This document shows, one piece after another, positions 35,110 to 43,811 of a stretch of DNA of 64,000 nucleotides. The stretch covers positions 1,405,501 through 1,469,500 of the forward strand of contig NZ_JARVTG010000002.1 of NCBI RefSeq assembly GCF_029846635.1, given 5' to 3'. The notes beneath the pieces are model-generated. The model was not told where the DNA came from, ran no database searches, and saw only the letters and a program-made list of their open reading frames with translations. Each line of letters begins with the position of its first letter. Position 1 is the first letter of the stretch. Position numbers and translations under genes: made by a program. This DNA comes from Pokkaliibacter sp. MBI-7 (GTDB taxonomy: Bacteria > Pseudomonadota > Gammaproteobacteria > Pseudomonadales > Balneatricaceae).

Positions 35110-35731
35110 CTCCAACCTCCTTGTCCCATATCAGACGGGGGTCGAAGGTCATCGCCGCCAGCATCGTCAGCACCACCGTCAGTCCAAAAGCCGTGGCAGC
35201 TGGCCCTGCTTCTATGCGGGCGACCGCACCCAAATTAACCAAGGCCGCCAGTAAGGCAATGACAAAGATGTCCAGCATGGACCACCTGCCAATAAATTCG
35301 ATCATGCGGTACATCGAGGTACATTGATTGGCATTCAGATGCCAGCCTCTCTGAATCTTGATCAACAAAATCACCAAACCAATCAACTTCAAAAAAGGGA
35401 CCACCAGGCTGGCGATAAATACCACCGCCGCAATGCCGTAAGCGCCATGGTGTACCAGAGTCACAACACCACCAAAAATGGTACTTGGCGTGTCATTACC
35501 TAACTGGGATACCACCATGATGGGGTACAGGTTAGCCGGTAAAAAACATATCGCCGCTGTAATCAGCAGCGCCCATGTACGGACCACACTGTTGGGATAG
35601 CGGCTATGTAATCGCGTACCGCAACGGGGACAGTACTGAGCTATCTCGTCGTCATCGACAAAACGGCATAATTTATGACAGAGACTACAGGAAGCCATGC
35701 CCAGCGAGCGGGCAGAACGGATGTCCATCAT
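35102..35731 (-). CDS. PqiA/LetA-type membrane protein, second half
   Basis: A 209-residue inner-membrane protein with a cytoplasmic zinc-ribbon pair (CSLCHKLC and CPRCG) and about four TM helices. The sequence RWSMLDIFVIALLAALVNLG is the family hallmark. E. coli LetA and PqiA are single ~420-residue proteins with two such modules; here the modules are separate genes. This one overlaps its upstream partner by 4 nt (ATGA) and the MCE gene by 8 nt, so all three are translated together as a lipid transporter. Confidence 0.87.
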   Translation of the reverse strand: MMDIRSARSLGMASCSLCHKLCRFVDDDEIAQYCPRCGTRLHSRYPNSVVRTWALLITAAICFLPANLYPIMVVSQLGNDTPSTIFGGVVTLVHHGAYGIAAVVFIASLVVPFLKLIGLVILLIKIQRGWHLNANQCTSMYRMIEFIGRWSMLDIFVIALLAALVNLGAVARIEAGPAATAFGLTVVLTMLAAMTFDPRLIWDKEVGDE

Positions 35732-36504
35732 CGCCTGTTTAATCCTTCTTCCTTTAATGCATAACGCTCAGTGGCCACCTGATCATCTCCGTTAGGGGTC
35801 GCAGTCGATGCAGATCCTGCTTCGGGATGAGGTACAGGCGCATGAATCCCCTGCTCCAGAAACTCCCAGACTTCTTCAGTATCCAGACTCAACGTCATCA
35901 GCAGCGTCATCAGCAGCATGCCAATAAATGCATAAAGCCCAAGGCCAATATGGACCGACGCCATATCCAGCAGCTTGACCATGGAAACCAGTACGCCGAT
36001 CAGATAGACCTCCAGCATTCCCCAGCCTTTTAACAGGTGCCAGAACTTGAACATGCTTTTGACCCAGGGATTATAGTGGTCCAGGCTGATTGCAATCAGC
36101 ACCACTGTCAGGCTCAGCATTTCGATAAAGGGCACTGCAATACTGCATGCAAGTACCAGAAAACTGGTCCACCAGTATCCTTCATTAAACAGTGCCATTA
36201 CCGCAGCAAGCAAAGTGGCACTATTGGACATGCCCAACACATCAAGGCCGATAATCGGCAACAAGACCGCCGGAAAAAACAGAATCAGCCCGGTCAGGCT
36301 GAGCGCCAGCGTACGGCGCACCGTATCGGGACGGCTGGCATAGAGATGACATCCACAGCGTGGGCAATAGGCATCAAAACGAACATCAATCGCCTGCTTC
36401 CTGAAAACGGCATCACACTCGTGACACGCCAGCCATTCACCTTCATCCTGATGCAACGCATTCTGCCTGATATCGCTCGTTGCCATAACGTCCTTAACAC
36501 TCAT
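35728..36504 (-). CDS. PqiA/LetA-type membrane protein, first half
   Basis: A 258-residue protein equivalent to the N-terminal module of LetA: zinc ribbon CHECD and CPRCGCH, then four TM helices with the family signature KGWGMLEVYLIGVLVSMVKL. The C-terminal ~45 residues are polar and extend past the last TM. The ATG at 36504 is the operon start, preceded by ACAGGTAACAG. It is first in the three-gene MCE operon. Splitting LetA in two while keeping both zinc ribbons is the notable feature. Confidence 0.87.
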   Translation of the reverse strand: MSVKDVMATSDIRQNALHQDEGEWLACHECDAVFRKQAIDVRFDAYCPRCGCHLYASRPDTVRRTLALSLTGLILFFPAVLLPIIGLDVLGMSNSATLLAAVMALFNEGYWWTSFLVLACSIAVPFIEMLSLTVVLIAISLDHYNPWVKSMFKFWHLLKGWGMLEVYLIGVLVSMVKLLDMASVHIGLGLYAFIGMLLMTLLMTLSLDTEEVWEFLEQGIHAPVPHPEAGSASTATPNGDDQVATERYALKEEGLNRR

Positions 36505-37137
36505 CTGTTACCTGTCCGCCTGCATCAATCAGACTCGCGCACTGATGACAGACCTTGCAGCGATTAATGGACAGATACCATCTTCTGGAGAAGCTGGTTA
36601 TCAGAAGATCAGCTCTGCCACCCTGTTTTAAAGACAATGCGCCCCACTGTGCAAATGAAAAACCACGCATTATACGTGGCGAGCCGGAGCAAAAGTGTCA
36701 GCAAGCGTAAATTGTCTGACTTTTCTGCTCACATGCAGGCGAAGAATCCTTTCAGCAACAAGACGCAAGCCACTTTCTTTGTGAAGAACCCTGGCAGGGT
36801 AGTTCTTACGCACTTGCATCAATGTAGTGCAATTCGTTGTTACCACTTTCCCCATAGGGCGTTACGCAAGAGCGCCACTAGAACACAATCCGACTTTAGT
36901 CAACTCTGCAAGAGCACAACTAATCATATGAATTAGACATACTCAATAACGCCAAACTTAATGGTTTTAGACAGGTTTTCCCTGCAAAGTCGTATAGTTT
37001 GGCATTTCAAGTTACGGTTTTTGAATGAATTTTTCATATGCCAAAAATTCAGGCACGGCTTTTGCTTTATACCTGTCGAGCTCGCCATTAGCAGATATGG
37101 CACTTCCAAACCAGTGATAGACCGAGGAATAACCAAG
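36505..37137. other. Long non-coding stretch upstream of aapJ
   Basis: No supported gene in ~630 nt between divergent operons. It contains an inverted repeat GCCAAACT (36951-36958) / AGTTTGGC (36996-37003), a TATAGT -10-like box at 36993-36998 and a hairpin TGAATTTTT/AAAAATTCA (37026-37051). The aapJ promoter and leader are probably here. The 36640-36900 part holds nothing I can name. Confidence 0.45.
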
Positions 37138-38154
37138 ATGAAGAAGATCGGTTCTGTAGCTGCCGCCGCAGCGGTTGCGCTGACCTTTTCTGTACAGAGT
37201 CACTCAGCGACTCTGGATACAGTAAAAGAACGCGGCTACTTGCAGTGTGGTGTCAGCACAGGTTTGCCTGGGTTCTCCAACCCTGATGACAAAGGCAACT
37301 GGCAGGGACTTGATGTGGACGTGTGCCGTGCGGTGGCTGCTGCCGCCCTGGGTGATGCCAGCAAAGTAAAGTATGTCCCTCTGAACGCCAAAGAGCGCTT
37401 TACTGCGCTGCAGTCTGGCGAAATTGACATGCTGTCACGTAACACCACCTGGACCCTTACTCGTGACACCACGCTGGGTCTGAACTTTACTGGCGTCAGC
37501 TACTATGACGGTCAGGGCTTCATGGTCAGCAAGAAGCTGGGCGTCAGCAGTGCTCTGGAACTGGACGGCGCCACCGTATGTATCCAGGCAGGTACTACTA
37601 CCGAGCTGAACCTGGCTGACTACTTCCGTCAGAACAACATGACCTATCAGCCCGTGGTATTCGATACCTCTGACCAGACCGTGCAGGGCTTTGAAGCAGG
37701 TCGCTGCGACGTTCTGACCTCTGACCAGTCTCAGCTGTACGCACTGCGTATCAAACTGGCTGATCCTTCATCTGCTATGGTTCTGCCCGAAGTGATCTCC
37801 AAAGAGCCACTGGGCCCATCCGTTCGTCAGGGTGACGATCAGTGGTTCAACCTGGTCAAGTGGTCTCTGTTCGCAGCCGTTACTGCTGAAGAAATGGGTC
37901 TGACTTCTGCCAACGTTGATCAGATGAAAAACAGTGACAACCCCGATGTGAAACGCTTCACCGGTGCTGAAGGCGACTTCGGCAAGGCGCTTGGCGTTAA
38001 CAATGACTGGGCTTACCAGATCGTTAAGCAGGTAGGTAACTACGGCGAGATCTTTGAGCGCAACGTAGGTGCCAACACTCCTCTGGGCATTGCCCGTGGT
38101 TTGAACGCCCTGTGGAGCAAAGGCGGCCTGCAGTACGCACCTCCCATGCGTTAA
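37138..38154 (+). CDS. aapJ: General L-amino acid ABC transporter, substrate-binding protein
   Basis: A 338-residue periplasmic binding protein with a signal peptide (MKKIGSVAAAAAVALTFSV, cleavage after SHSA near residue 23). It has the AapJ/GltI-type domain: GYLQCGVSTGLPGFS, GLDVDVCRAVAAAALGD, ARGLNALWSKGGLQYAPPMR at the end. It delivers a broad range of amino acids to AapQM. The ATG at 37138 follows GAGGA; the 59-codon extension is rejected because it would bury the signal peptide. It is first in aapJQMP, with a stable hairpin before aapQ. Confidence 0.94.
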   Translation: MKKIGSVAAAAAVALTFSVQSHSATLDTVKERGYLQCGVSTGLPGFSNPDDKGNWQGLDVDVCRAVAAAALGDASKVKYVPLNAKERFTALQSGEIDMLSRNTTWTLTRDTTLGLNFTGVSYYDGQGFMVSKKLGVSSALELDGATVCIQAGTTTELNLADYFRQNNMTYQPVVFDTSDQTVQGFEAGRCDVLTSDQSQLYALRIKLADPSSAMVLPEVISKEPLGPSVRQGDDQWFNLVKWSLFAAVTAEEMGLTSANVDQMKNSDNPDVKRFTGAEGDFGKALGVNNDWAYQIVKQVGNYGEIFERNVGANTPLGIARGLNALWSKGGLQYAPPMR

Positions 38155-38196
38155 TGGTTGTGTGATGCGCTTGTCAAAGCGCAGCACTTGAAACAC

Positions 38197-38220
38197 GAGC
38201 GGGAATGGATATTCCCGCTC
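38197..38220 (+). other. mRNA-stabilising or attenuating hairpin between aapJ and aapQ
   Basis: GAGCGGGAAT and ATTCCCGCTC form a perfect 10-bp stem with a GGAT loop, 42 nt after the aapJ stop and about 125 nt before aapQ. Such a stem commonly lets a binding-protein message accumulate over the permease message. Confidence 0.6.
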
Positions 38221-38346
38221 TCAATGCTCAGCTGATGCCTCTCACCCTGCCGTATGCCCTTGGTCGGTGGTGAAGATGTGTGCGACCCGGTCGCCAGCCA
38301 CGGCGGAAGCCCGAGTATCGAATTATCCCTTTCAGGAGGTTTGCGA

Positions 38347-39552
38347 ATGTCGTCTGAAGCCAAAAAGCCTCAGGCCCACAGCACCATGCCTAATAACAAG
38401 CCGCTGTTCTGGAATGATCCAGAAAAACGTGCGCTGTTTTTCCAGGCGTTGCTGATTCTTGCGGTTGGGGGAGCAATCTGGATCATCGTCGATAACACTC
38501 TCGCCAATCTGGAGCAACGTGGTATCACGACCGGCTTTGATTTTCTGTCGAAACCTGCCGGTTTCGGGATTCTTCAATCCCTCATTGAATATAACGAACA
38601 AGAATCCTATGGCCGTACCTTTATAGTCGGTTTACTAAACACCTTACTCGTTTCCGGTATAGGTATAGCCCTGGCCACCATGCTCGGTTTTGTTATCGGT
38701 GTGGCGCGCCTGTCCCACAACTGGCTGATCTCTCGCCTGGCACTGGTCTACATCGAGATTTTCCGCAACATTCCATTGCTATTGCAGATTTTCTTCTGGT
38801 ACTTCGCCGTTCTGCGCGCCCTGCCCACTGCCAAGCAGAGCCTGTCTATCGGTGAGAGCGTATTCCTCAATATTCGCGGCCTGTATATCCCCAGCCCGGT
38901 GTTTGAAGCAGGCAGCAGTATCATCCTGATCGCCCTGATTGCGGGTGTTATCGCGTCCTTCTTCGTTGCTCGCTGGGCGCACAAACGTCAGGACGACACC
39001 GGTCAGATCTTCCCGACTACCTGGGTCAATCTGGGCCTGATCGTGGGTCTGCCTGTCATTGCCTTCTTTATTTCCGGCTCACCTGTCAGCCTCGAATATC
39101 CTGAACTGAAAGGCTTTAACTTCCGTGGTGGCATCACTGTTATCCCTGAGTTTCTGGCCCTGCTGGTAGCATTATCGATCTATACCGCCGCCTTCATTGC
39201 CGAAATCGTTCGTTCAGGTATCCAGTCAGTCCATCATGGTCAGACTGAAGCGGCACACGCTCTGGGTCTGCCACACGGTCGTACTCTGAAGCTGGTGATT
39301 ATCCCTCAGGCGATGCGTGTCATCATTCCGCCACTCACCAGCCAGTACCTGAACCTGACCAAAAACTCTTCACTGGCAACCGCCATTGGCTATCCCGATC
39401 TGGTATCTGTTTTTGCTGGTACCACGCTCAACCAGACCGGCCAGGCTGTTGAAATTATCTTCATCACCATGGCGGTTTACCTGCTGATCAGTCTGCTCAT
39501 CTCGGTGTTCATGAACTGGTACAACAAACGCATGTCGTTGGTGGAGCGTTAA
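38347..39552 (+). CDS. aapQ: General L-amino acid ABC transporter, permease AapQ
   Basis: A 401-residue inner-membrane permease of the His/Glu/Gln family. It is longer than simple family members because of the ~100-residue insertion typical of AapQ between the first and second transmembrane groups. The cytoplasmic EAA loop reads EAAHALGLPHGRTLKLVIIPQA. TM segments are evident at residues ~35-55, 95-120, 135-160, 195-220 and beyond. The ATG at 38347 follows AGGAGG at 7 nt; the 31-codon extension is rejected. aapM starts 1 nt after its stop. Confidence 0.93.
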   Translation: MSSEAKKPQAHSTMPNNKPLFWNDPEKRALFFQALLILAVGGAIWIIVDNTLANLEQRGITTGFDFLSKPAGFGILQSLIEYNEQESYGRTFIVGLLNTLLVSGIGIALATMLGFVIGVARLSHNWLISRLALVYIEIFRNIPLLLQIFFWYFAVLRALPTAKQSLSIGESVFLNIRGLYIPSPVFEAGSSIILIALIAGVIASFFVARWAHKRQDDTGQIFPTTWVNLGLIVGLPVIAFFISGSPVSLEYPELKGFNFRGGITVIPEFLALLVALSIYTAAFIAEIVRSGIQSVHHGQTEAAHALGLPHGRTLKLVIIPQAMRVIIPPLTSQYLNLTKNSSLATAIGYPDLVSVFAGTTLNQTGQAVEIIFITMAVYLLISLLISVFMNWYNKRMSLVER

Positions 39553-39553
39553 C

Positions 39554-40651
39554 ATGGAAAAATTCAAACCTTTGCCAAGCCTGCCCGCACCAGTGAAAAC
39601 CACCGGTATCGTCGGCTGGCTGCGCAGTAACCTGTTCTCCTCACCACTGAACTCGGTGATGAGTCTGATTCTGGGCTACATTGTCCTGTCGCTGCTGATC
39701 CCGGCCATCAACTGGGCTTTCATTAAGGCAGACTGGTTCGGTACCAGCCGTGACGCCTGTACCTCAGGCGGCGCCTGCTGGGTGTTCATCACCTCGCGCT
39801 TTTCTCAGTTCATCTACGGTTTCTATCCGGAAACCGAGTACTGGCGCGTGGACACTACCTTCGTGGTGCTTGCAGCCTGTCTGGCATGGCTGATGATCGA
39901 CCACCTGCCCTGGAAGAAATGGGTATCGATCTTTGCCGTGTTTGTCTTCCCCTTCGTTGCTTATGTACTTATGCATGGCGGTCATTTTGGCCTGATGGAA
40001 GTCGAAACCCATCGCTGGGGCGGTTTTATGCTGACGCTGGTCATTGCTGTCGTCGGCATTGCGGCCGCGCTGCCTCTGGGCATCCTGCTGGCACTGGGTC
40101 GCCGCTCACAGATGCCTGTTATTAAAAGCTTCTGCGTCGTCTTCATCGAAGTCTGGCGCGGCGTGCCGTTAATAACCGTGCTGTTCATGGCTTCCGTTAT
40201 GCTGCCGCTGTTTGTTCCGCAGGACATCACCTTTGACAAACTATTGCGCGCACTGATCGGTATCACCCTGTTCCAGTCGGCCTATATGGCTGAAGTGGTA
40301 CGTGGTGGTCTGCAGGCCATTCCCAAAGGACAGTATGAGGCCGCGGATGCGCTGGGCCTGAGCTACTGGCGCAGCATGAGCATGATCATCCTGCCTCAGG
40401 CTCTGAAGATGATGATTCCCGGTATCGTCAACACCTTCATCGCACTGTTCAAAGACACCAGTCTGGTGCTGATCATTGGTCTGTTTGATCTGCTGGCGAT
40501 TGTTCAGGCAGCACTGACCGATCCTAAATGGCTGGGCTTTTCCACCGAAGGTTATGTATTCGTCGCTTTGATGTTCTGGGTGTTCTGTTTTGGCATGTCA
40601 CGTTATAGCCAGCACCTTGAGCGCAAACTGCACACCGGCCACAAACGCTGA
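39554..40651 (+). CDS. aapM: General L-amino acid ABC transporter, permease AapM
   Basis: A 365-residue second permease subunit pairing with AapQ. The EAA loop EAADALGLSYWRSMSMIILP is clear, and multiple TM helices follow a first one near residues 35-55. The stretch with four Cys-, Ser- and aromatic-rich residues around 68-80 (RDACTSGGACWVF) is periplasmic and typical of AapM proteins. It follows aapQ by 1 nt and precedes the ATPase gene by 27 nt. Confidence 0.93.
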   Translation: MEKFKPLPSLPAPVKTTGIVGWLRSNLFSSPLNSVMSLILGYIVLSLLIPAINWAFIKADWFGTSRDACTSGGACWVFITSRFSQFIYGFYPETEYWRVDTTFVVLAACLAWLMIDHLPWKKWVSIFAVFVFPFVAYVLMHGGHFGLMEVETHRWGGFMLTLVIAVVGIAAALPLGILLALGRRSQMPVIKSFCVVFIEVWRGVPLITVLFMASVMLPLFVPQDITFDKLLRALIGITLFQSAYMAEVVRGGLQAIPKGQYEAADALGLSYWRSMSMIILPQALKMMIPGIVNTFIALFKDTSLVLIIGLFDLLAIVQAALTDPKWLGFSTEGYVFVALMFWVFCFGMSRYSQHLERKLHTGHKR

Positions 40652-40678
40652 GCCGTACCGGATTTGGAGATTTAGACA

Positions 40679-41425
40679 ATGAGTTCAGAAAACTACATGG
40701 TACAGCTGAAGAACGTGAACAAGTGGTACGGAAACTTCCACGTTCTGAAAAACGTCAACCTTAATGTCAAGAAAGGCGAGCGTATCGTCATCTGCGGGCC
40801 ATCAGGCTCAGGCAAATCGACCACCATTCGCTGCATCAACCGCCTGGAAGAGCACCATCAGGGCGAGATCATGGTGAATGGCATCACCCTGAACAATGAC
40901 CTGAAGAACATCGAATCCATCCGTCGTGACGTGGGCATGGTGTTCCAGCACTTCAACCTCTTTCCTCATCTGACCGTGCTGGAGAACTGCTGCCTGGCCC
41001 CCATCTGGGTCAAAAAGGTTCCCCGTCGGGAAGCAGAAGCAACCGCCATGCGCTATCTGGAAAAGGTGAAGATCCCTGATCAGGCCAAGAAATTTCCTGG
41101 CCAGCTGTCAGGCGGCCAACAGCAGCGTGTGGCGATTGCCCGTGCACTGTGCATGAACCCCGATGTGATGCTGTTTGACGAGCCAACATCAGCTCTTGAC
41201 CCGGAAATGGTTAAGGAAGTGCTGGATACCATGATCAGCCTGGCAGAAACCGGTATGACCATGTTGTGCGTAACCCACGAAATGGGGTTCGCCAAATCCG
41301 TGGCCAACCGCGTGATCTTTATGGATGGCGGTCAGATTGTGGAAGAGAACGAACCGAACGAGTTCTTCAATAATCCACAAAATGAACGTACACAGCTGTT
41401 CCTGAGCCAGATTCTTAATCACTAA
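40679..41425 (+). CDS. aapP: General L-amino acid ABC transporter, ATP-binding protein
   Basis: A 248-residue ABC ATPase that powers AapQM. Walker A is GPSGSGKST, the signature is LSGGQQQR, Walker B is VMLFDEPTSALD, and the H-loop is CVTHEMGFA. Q-loop FQHFNLFPH is intact. The sequence is characteristic of polar amino-acid importers. It is the last gene of the operon and is followed by a structured 3' region and a terminator. Confidence 0.95.
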   Translation: MSSENYMVQLKNVNKWYGNFHVLKNVNLNVKKGERIVICGPSGSGKSTTIRCINRLEEHHQGEIMVNGITLNNDLKNIESIRRDVGMVFQHFNLFPHLTVLENCCLAPIWVKKVPRREAEATAMRYLEKVKIPDQAKKFPGQLSGGQQQRVAIARALCMNPDVMLFDEPTSALDPEMVKEVLDTMISLAETGMTMLCVTHEMGFAKSVANRVIFMDGGQIVEENEPNEFFNNPQNERTQLFLSQILNH

Positions 41426-41553
41426 GCCTCTGTTGCTCCTGATTCAGCCAGTTACCAATCCACCCCTGTCCCGCAGTCATCGGTGTGTTGGTAACCGGAT
41501 GATCCGGCCTCGAAAATCACACCGAGTGGGTGAGTAACCTTGAGGCTTGTACC

Positions 41554-41573
41554 GAAGATGTGCAAACATCTTC
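41554..41573 (+). other. GNRA-capped hairpin in the aapP 3' region
   Basis: GAAGATGT-GCAA-ACATCTTC is a perfect 8-bp stem with a GCAA tetraloop, lying between aapP and its terminator. A further stem CCGGAT/ATCCGG is near 41496. The ~190-nt 3' region is unusually structured and could be a 3'-derived small RNA. Confidence 0.4.
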
Positions 41574-41591
41574 TCCAATCTCGCAGTTTAT

Positions 41592-41617
41592 CGGGCCCCT
41601 ATGGGGCCCGTTTTTTT
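41592..41617 (+). terminator. Terminator of aapJQMP
   Basis: CGGGCCCC and GGGGCCCG pair with a TAT turn, followed by seven T. Confidence 0.92.
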
Positions 41618-41671
41618 ACAGACCTACAGCTGGCCAGACACCTGATAACAGCGATGGCCCATCAGGCAACG

Positions 41672-42877
41672 CTATAACCGATGTGCACTGAGCAAAATAT
41701 TACGTGGTGTCAGCTCTCTGGCACAGAAGGTACTCAGCGCTACGGAAAACCCCTGCTCTTCCAGCGCCAAAGCACGGTCTAGCACCAGCCACACTTCCAG
41801 TGGCCGTCGGTACAAATGCCTCACCACCTCTGCCAGACGCACCTGTCGATAACGCATCTCGCCTTGTTGCAGCCAGTGAGCAAAATCCGTCTGATCCGGT
41901 ATGGAGCACCCCAGTTGCTCTGCCTGCTGCTGGCAGAAGTCAGCAAAAGCAGCAGGTAGCTGGCCATACGGAATACTGGGCATCGACAGATACTGGCTGT
42001 CTTGCTGCAGCGTCTGCCGCAGAAGATCAAAGGCCAGACGCCAGATACTTGCCTGCCTGCGCTGACGCCGGACATAAGCTGGCGCCGTTACAGTCTCCTG
42101 TACAGCAAGACGCAACTGTTCGCGACTGATACAGAGTTGCAGGTCAGCACATATCTGCTGGCCTCGCCGTGAAAGAGGCTGATAGACCGGCTGTTCAGTC
42201 AGGTGATAACAACAGGGAGCCAGCGTAATACGCTGCATCTTCTCAGGCGTTGCCAACGCAATCAGGCGGCGATGGAGATCACCGCAGGCGTGCAATGCCA
42301 GTACATGACTGTCTGCCTGCAGATGCTGGCACACCGAGTCGGCCAGTACATCCTGAGTCACAGCTGTGACGGAGGTGTTTTGACTGCGACTCAAACGCTC
42401 CCCTTCTTCACACAGCGACACCTGCCATTCCAGAGCCGTTACCGGCATTTGATACAGCCTTGAAATAGTCCGGGCCAAATGGCCCTTTCCCGCACACCAC
42501 TCCAGCAAATGCGAGGGAGACGCTATCGTCACCCCTGAAACAAAGGCGCATACCTGCTGCCATTTCCGGCCCGGCATATGATCACCCCAGGTAGAGGGCA
42601 GCGATAAAACTGTCTGCCCTGTCGCTGGTATGCCGCTCAGCTGCTGGAGCGCAGTAACAGGCAACCATGCTGCCAGCCAGCTTTCTGCCTGTTCCGGATC
42701 ATCTTCAAAACGCTGCAATTGCTTGTCATCGACCCGCTGCAGTGCCCGCCAAAGCGGGCGATAGTTTTTCTGCCAGTCCAGCTGCTCTGTTTTGAACGGC
42801 ACCTGCTGCCAGAACTCAGCCCCCTCCACCAGCAGCTGGCTGAGCTGCTCAAACCTTTCGGCGAGATTTTCACTCAT
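41672..42877 (-). CDS. SAM-dependent methyltransferase, METTL25-like domain
   Basis: A 401-residue protein. SAM motif I reads EWCAGKGHLA (126-135), motif II-like TALEWQVSLCEEG, then LALHACGDLHRRL and APCCYHL, a pattern I associate with the Methyltransf_32/METTL25-type domain. The N-terminal ~110 residues (helical, Gln- and Trp-rich) and the C-terminal ~130 residues are extra. The substrate is unknown. Its ATG overlaps the stop of the upstream inositol-phosphatase-family gene by 4 nt, so the two are translationally coupled. Confidence 0.75.
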   Translation of the reverse strand: MSENLAERFEQLSQLLVEGAEFWQQVPFKTEQLDWQKNYRPLWRALQRVDDKQLQRFEDDPEQAESWLAAWLPVTALQQLSGIPATGQTVLSLPSTWGDHMPGRKWQQVCAFVSGVTIASPSHLLEWCAGKGHLARTISRLYQMPVTALEWQVSLCEEGERLSRSQNTSVTAVTQDVLADSVCQHLQADSHVLALHACGDLHRRLIALATPEKMQRITLAPCCYHLTEQPVYQPLSRRGQQICADLQLCISREQLRLAVQETVTAPAYVRRQRRQASIWRLAFDLLRQTLQQDSQYLSMPSIPYGQLPAAFADFCQQQAEQLGCSIPDQTDFAHWLQQGEMRYRQVRLAEVVRHLYRRPLEVWLVLDRALALEEQGFSVALSTFCARELTPRNILLSAHRL

Positions 42878-43698
42878 AGGGTAGATTCAAGAATCTGCTG
42901 AAGAGGTCCAAATAGAGGGGGGCTGGCAACCAGCAGATGTTCGCCATTCAGCTCTTCAGGCACCAGCGACTTCGCTTTGGCAAAGCGCCCGACCTGCGCC
43001 CCCGCTTCTCTGGCAATCAAATAGCCTGCGGCCATATCCCAGGGGTTGACCGTTTCGTAGTAAGCACCGAGGCGCCCCGCCGCCACATAGCAGATATCAA
43101 TGGCTGCCGATCCCATCCGGCGCACATCCTGAACCTTTGCCATCACGTGCTGCAGCCGTTGCAGCAGATGCGGTACACCTTCTTTCTCATAGGGAAAGCC
43201 GGTCGCTACGAGGGCCTGTCGCAGCTCGGTAACATGAGCAGCCTTGATGGGCTGACCGTTGCAGAATGCTCCCTGACCTCGAATAGCCGTGAAGGTTTCC
43301 TTCATGAAGGGGCAGTGAACCACGCCGACTTGTGTCACGCCATCCACAGCAAAGGCAATAGACACAGCAACAGCGGGTTGCTGATTGGCAAAATTGACGG
43401 TGCCGTCGATCGGGTCTATCACCCACAGCGGCCCCATCAGTGCCTGAGGGTCAGAAAAGTCGGGAGCAGACTCTTCAGAGAGAATATTGTGGTCAGGATA
43501 GACCGACTCGATCCCGGCACGGATCAACGCATCGGCTGCCAGATCCGCAGTCGTTACCAGCTCGACACCGCGCTTGTAATCAAGAGAAAAGCTCTGGTTA
43601 TTACGCTCGCTGATCAGTACCTCACCGGCATGACGAGCCAGTGACTCGGCATAAGCAGCAAGAGGCAAAATAAATGAATCTGAATCACCTTTAAACAT
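42874..43698 (-). CDS. Inositol monophosphatase family protein
   Basis: A 274-residue metal-dependent phosphatase of the IMPase/CysQ/SuhB superfamily. Metal sites are visible: the Glu pair in ILSEESAP, WVIDPIDGTVNF with the two Asp residues, and NPWDMAAG near the C-terminus. The family acts on inositol phosphate, 3'-phosphoadenosine phosphate or sugar bisphosphates, and the sequence alone does not settle which. It overlaps the methyltransferase gene by 4 nt. The start ATG 43698 has only a weak ribosome site. Confidence 0.86.
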   Translation of the reverse strand: MFKGDSDSFILPLAAYAESLARHAGEVLISERNNQSFSLDYKRGVELVTTADLAADALIRAGIESVYPDHNILSEESAPDFSDPQALMGPLWVIDPIDGTVNFANQQPAVAVSIAFAVDGVTQVGVVHCPFMKETFTAIRGQGAFCNGQPIKAAHVTELRQALVATGFPYEKEGVPHLLQRLQHVMAKVQDVRRMGSAAIDICYVAAGRLGAYYETVNPWDMAAGYLIAREAGAQVGRFAKAKSLVPEELNGEHLLVASPPLFGPLQQILESTL

Positions 43699-43811
43699 AT
43701 CGTGTCCATGGCCTAGGCTAGAATGAGCGCCAGTTTACCAAAATCAGCCGTCAGCACCGATGTCAGATCTGTTATGGCCAGCTGACCCTCTCTCATATGC
43801 AGGAGCACTTC

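Noticed and set aside
36951..37003. Sigma54-type promoter upstream of aapJ
   Set aside because: TGGCAT is present but the -12 GC element is not at the right distance.
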